DNA of 64,000 nt. Origin: Halorubrum trapanicum (GTDB lineage Archaea; Halobacteriota; Halobacteria; Halobacteriales; Haloferacaceae). Of this stretch, positions 63,858 through 64,000 are shown piece by piece. A program made the translations under genes and the position numbers. The notes under the pieces were generated by a model. That model was not told the origin of the DNA and made no database searches. It saw nothing but the letters and a program-made list of their open reading frames with translations. The number at the start of each line of letters is the position of its first letter. Within the stretch, counting starts at the first letter, position 1. The stretch spans positions 1,860,001-1,924,000 of the forward strand of contig NZ_AP017569.1 of NCBI RefSeq assembly GCF_002355655.1. Reading direction: 5' to 3'.

Positions 63858-64000
63858 ATGGACGTACGAACCGTCGCGGACCTCTCGCCGGCCGAGCGGC
63901 GCGCCCTCTTCGAGCGCGACGCCGGCGTCGAGGGGGTCCGCGAAGACGTGCGGGAGATCGTCGAGCGGGTCCGCGAGGAGGGCGACGTCGCGGTCCGCGA
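63858..64000 (+). CDS. hisD: Histidinol dehydrogenase, N-terminal part (cut by window end)
   Basis: The 47 visible residues (MDVRTVADLSPAERRALFERDAG, then VREIVERVREEGDVAVR) match the N-terminal helical segment of histidinol dehydrogenase, the last enzyme of histidine synthesis. The start at 63858 is preferred over an in-frame ATG at 63849 because MDVRTVADLS is the usual start. The rest lies outside the window. Confidence 0.75.
   Translation, partial: MDVRTVADLSPAERRALFERDAGVEGVREDVREIVERVREEGDVAVR

Overview
This 64-kb window is chromosomal DNA from an extremely halophilic archaeon of the class Halobacteria, most likely Halorubrum or a close relative. The evidence is high GC, strongly acidic proteins, leaderless genes with TATA boxes about 25-30 nt before the start codon, archaeal ribosomal stalk genes, PriL, Hef, an archaellum locus and an archaeal RNase P RNA. 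Most of the window is dense core genome. A few AT-richer stretches carry mobile and accessory DNA. I found no tRNA, no 16S/23S rRNA and no CRISPR array.

Layout. 1-4.5 kb: end of a membrane protein, a clamp-loader-like ATPase, archaetidylserine decarboxylase, a YegP-repeat protein, primase large subunit and two small proteins. 4.6-6.8 kb: ribosomal operon L1-L10-L12 with a hairpin leader. 7.0-13.0 kb: biotin-dependent acyl-CoA carboxylase genes pccB-pccX and pccA, separated by a small membrane-protein gene and a TnpB element. 13.0-14.7 kb: two copies of an unusual non-coding repeat around one membrane-protein gene. 14.7-20.7 kb: metabolic and small zinc-binding proteins, a Tfx-type regulator and a membrane molybdopterin oxidoreductase whose stop codon lies in the end of a second TnpB element (20.7-22.0 kb). 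22.2-29.5 kb: VapBC, Hef, an acyl-CoA ligase, and an AT-rich island with a predicted metallopeptidase lipoprotein. 29.7-36.3 kb: metY-metX, a RecJ-like protein, a sulfite-oxidase-like enzyme and a HalX response regulator.

36.4-53.2 kb is a motility region: a RecA-like ATPase, a winged-helix regulator, two archaellins, a surface glycoprotein, CheY-CheC-CheD, and the archaellum motor genes arlCDE-F-G-H-I-J. CheY, CheC and CheD connect chemotaxis signalling to the archaellum motor encoded just downstream. 53.3-54.0 kb is a winged-helix/PemK-like toxin-antitoxin pair. 54-64 kb holds a sugar epimerase-like SDR, HtpX, the third copy of the repeat, the RNase P RNA gene (minus strand), an AMMECR1 protein, NAD salvage genes (nicotinate phosphoribosyltransferase and a nicotinamidase-like hydrolase), an Hvo_1808-type surface protein, phytoene synthase and the start of hisD.

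The most notable unexplained structure is the repeat family (13207-13595 minus, 14291-14646 plus, 56069-56511 plus). Each copy has TTTATAA-type boxes placed about 40 bp before an AAGCCCCAG box, a long stem-loop whose arms co-vary between copies, a conserved CTCCCCAGCC block, and a closing TTTATAA box. No reading frame is conserved in it. It could be a structured non-coding RNA gene or a non-autonomous mobile element.
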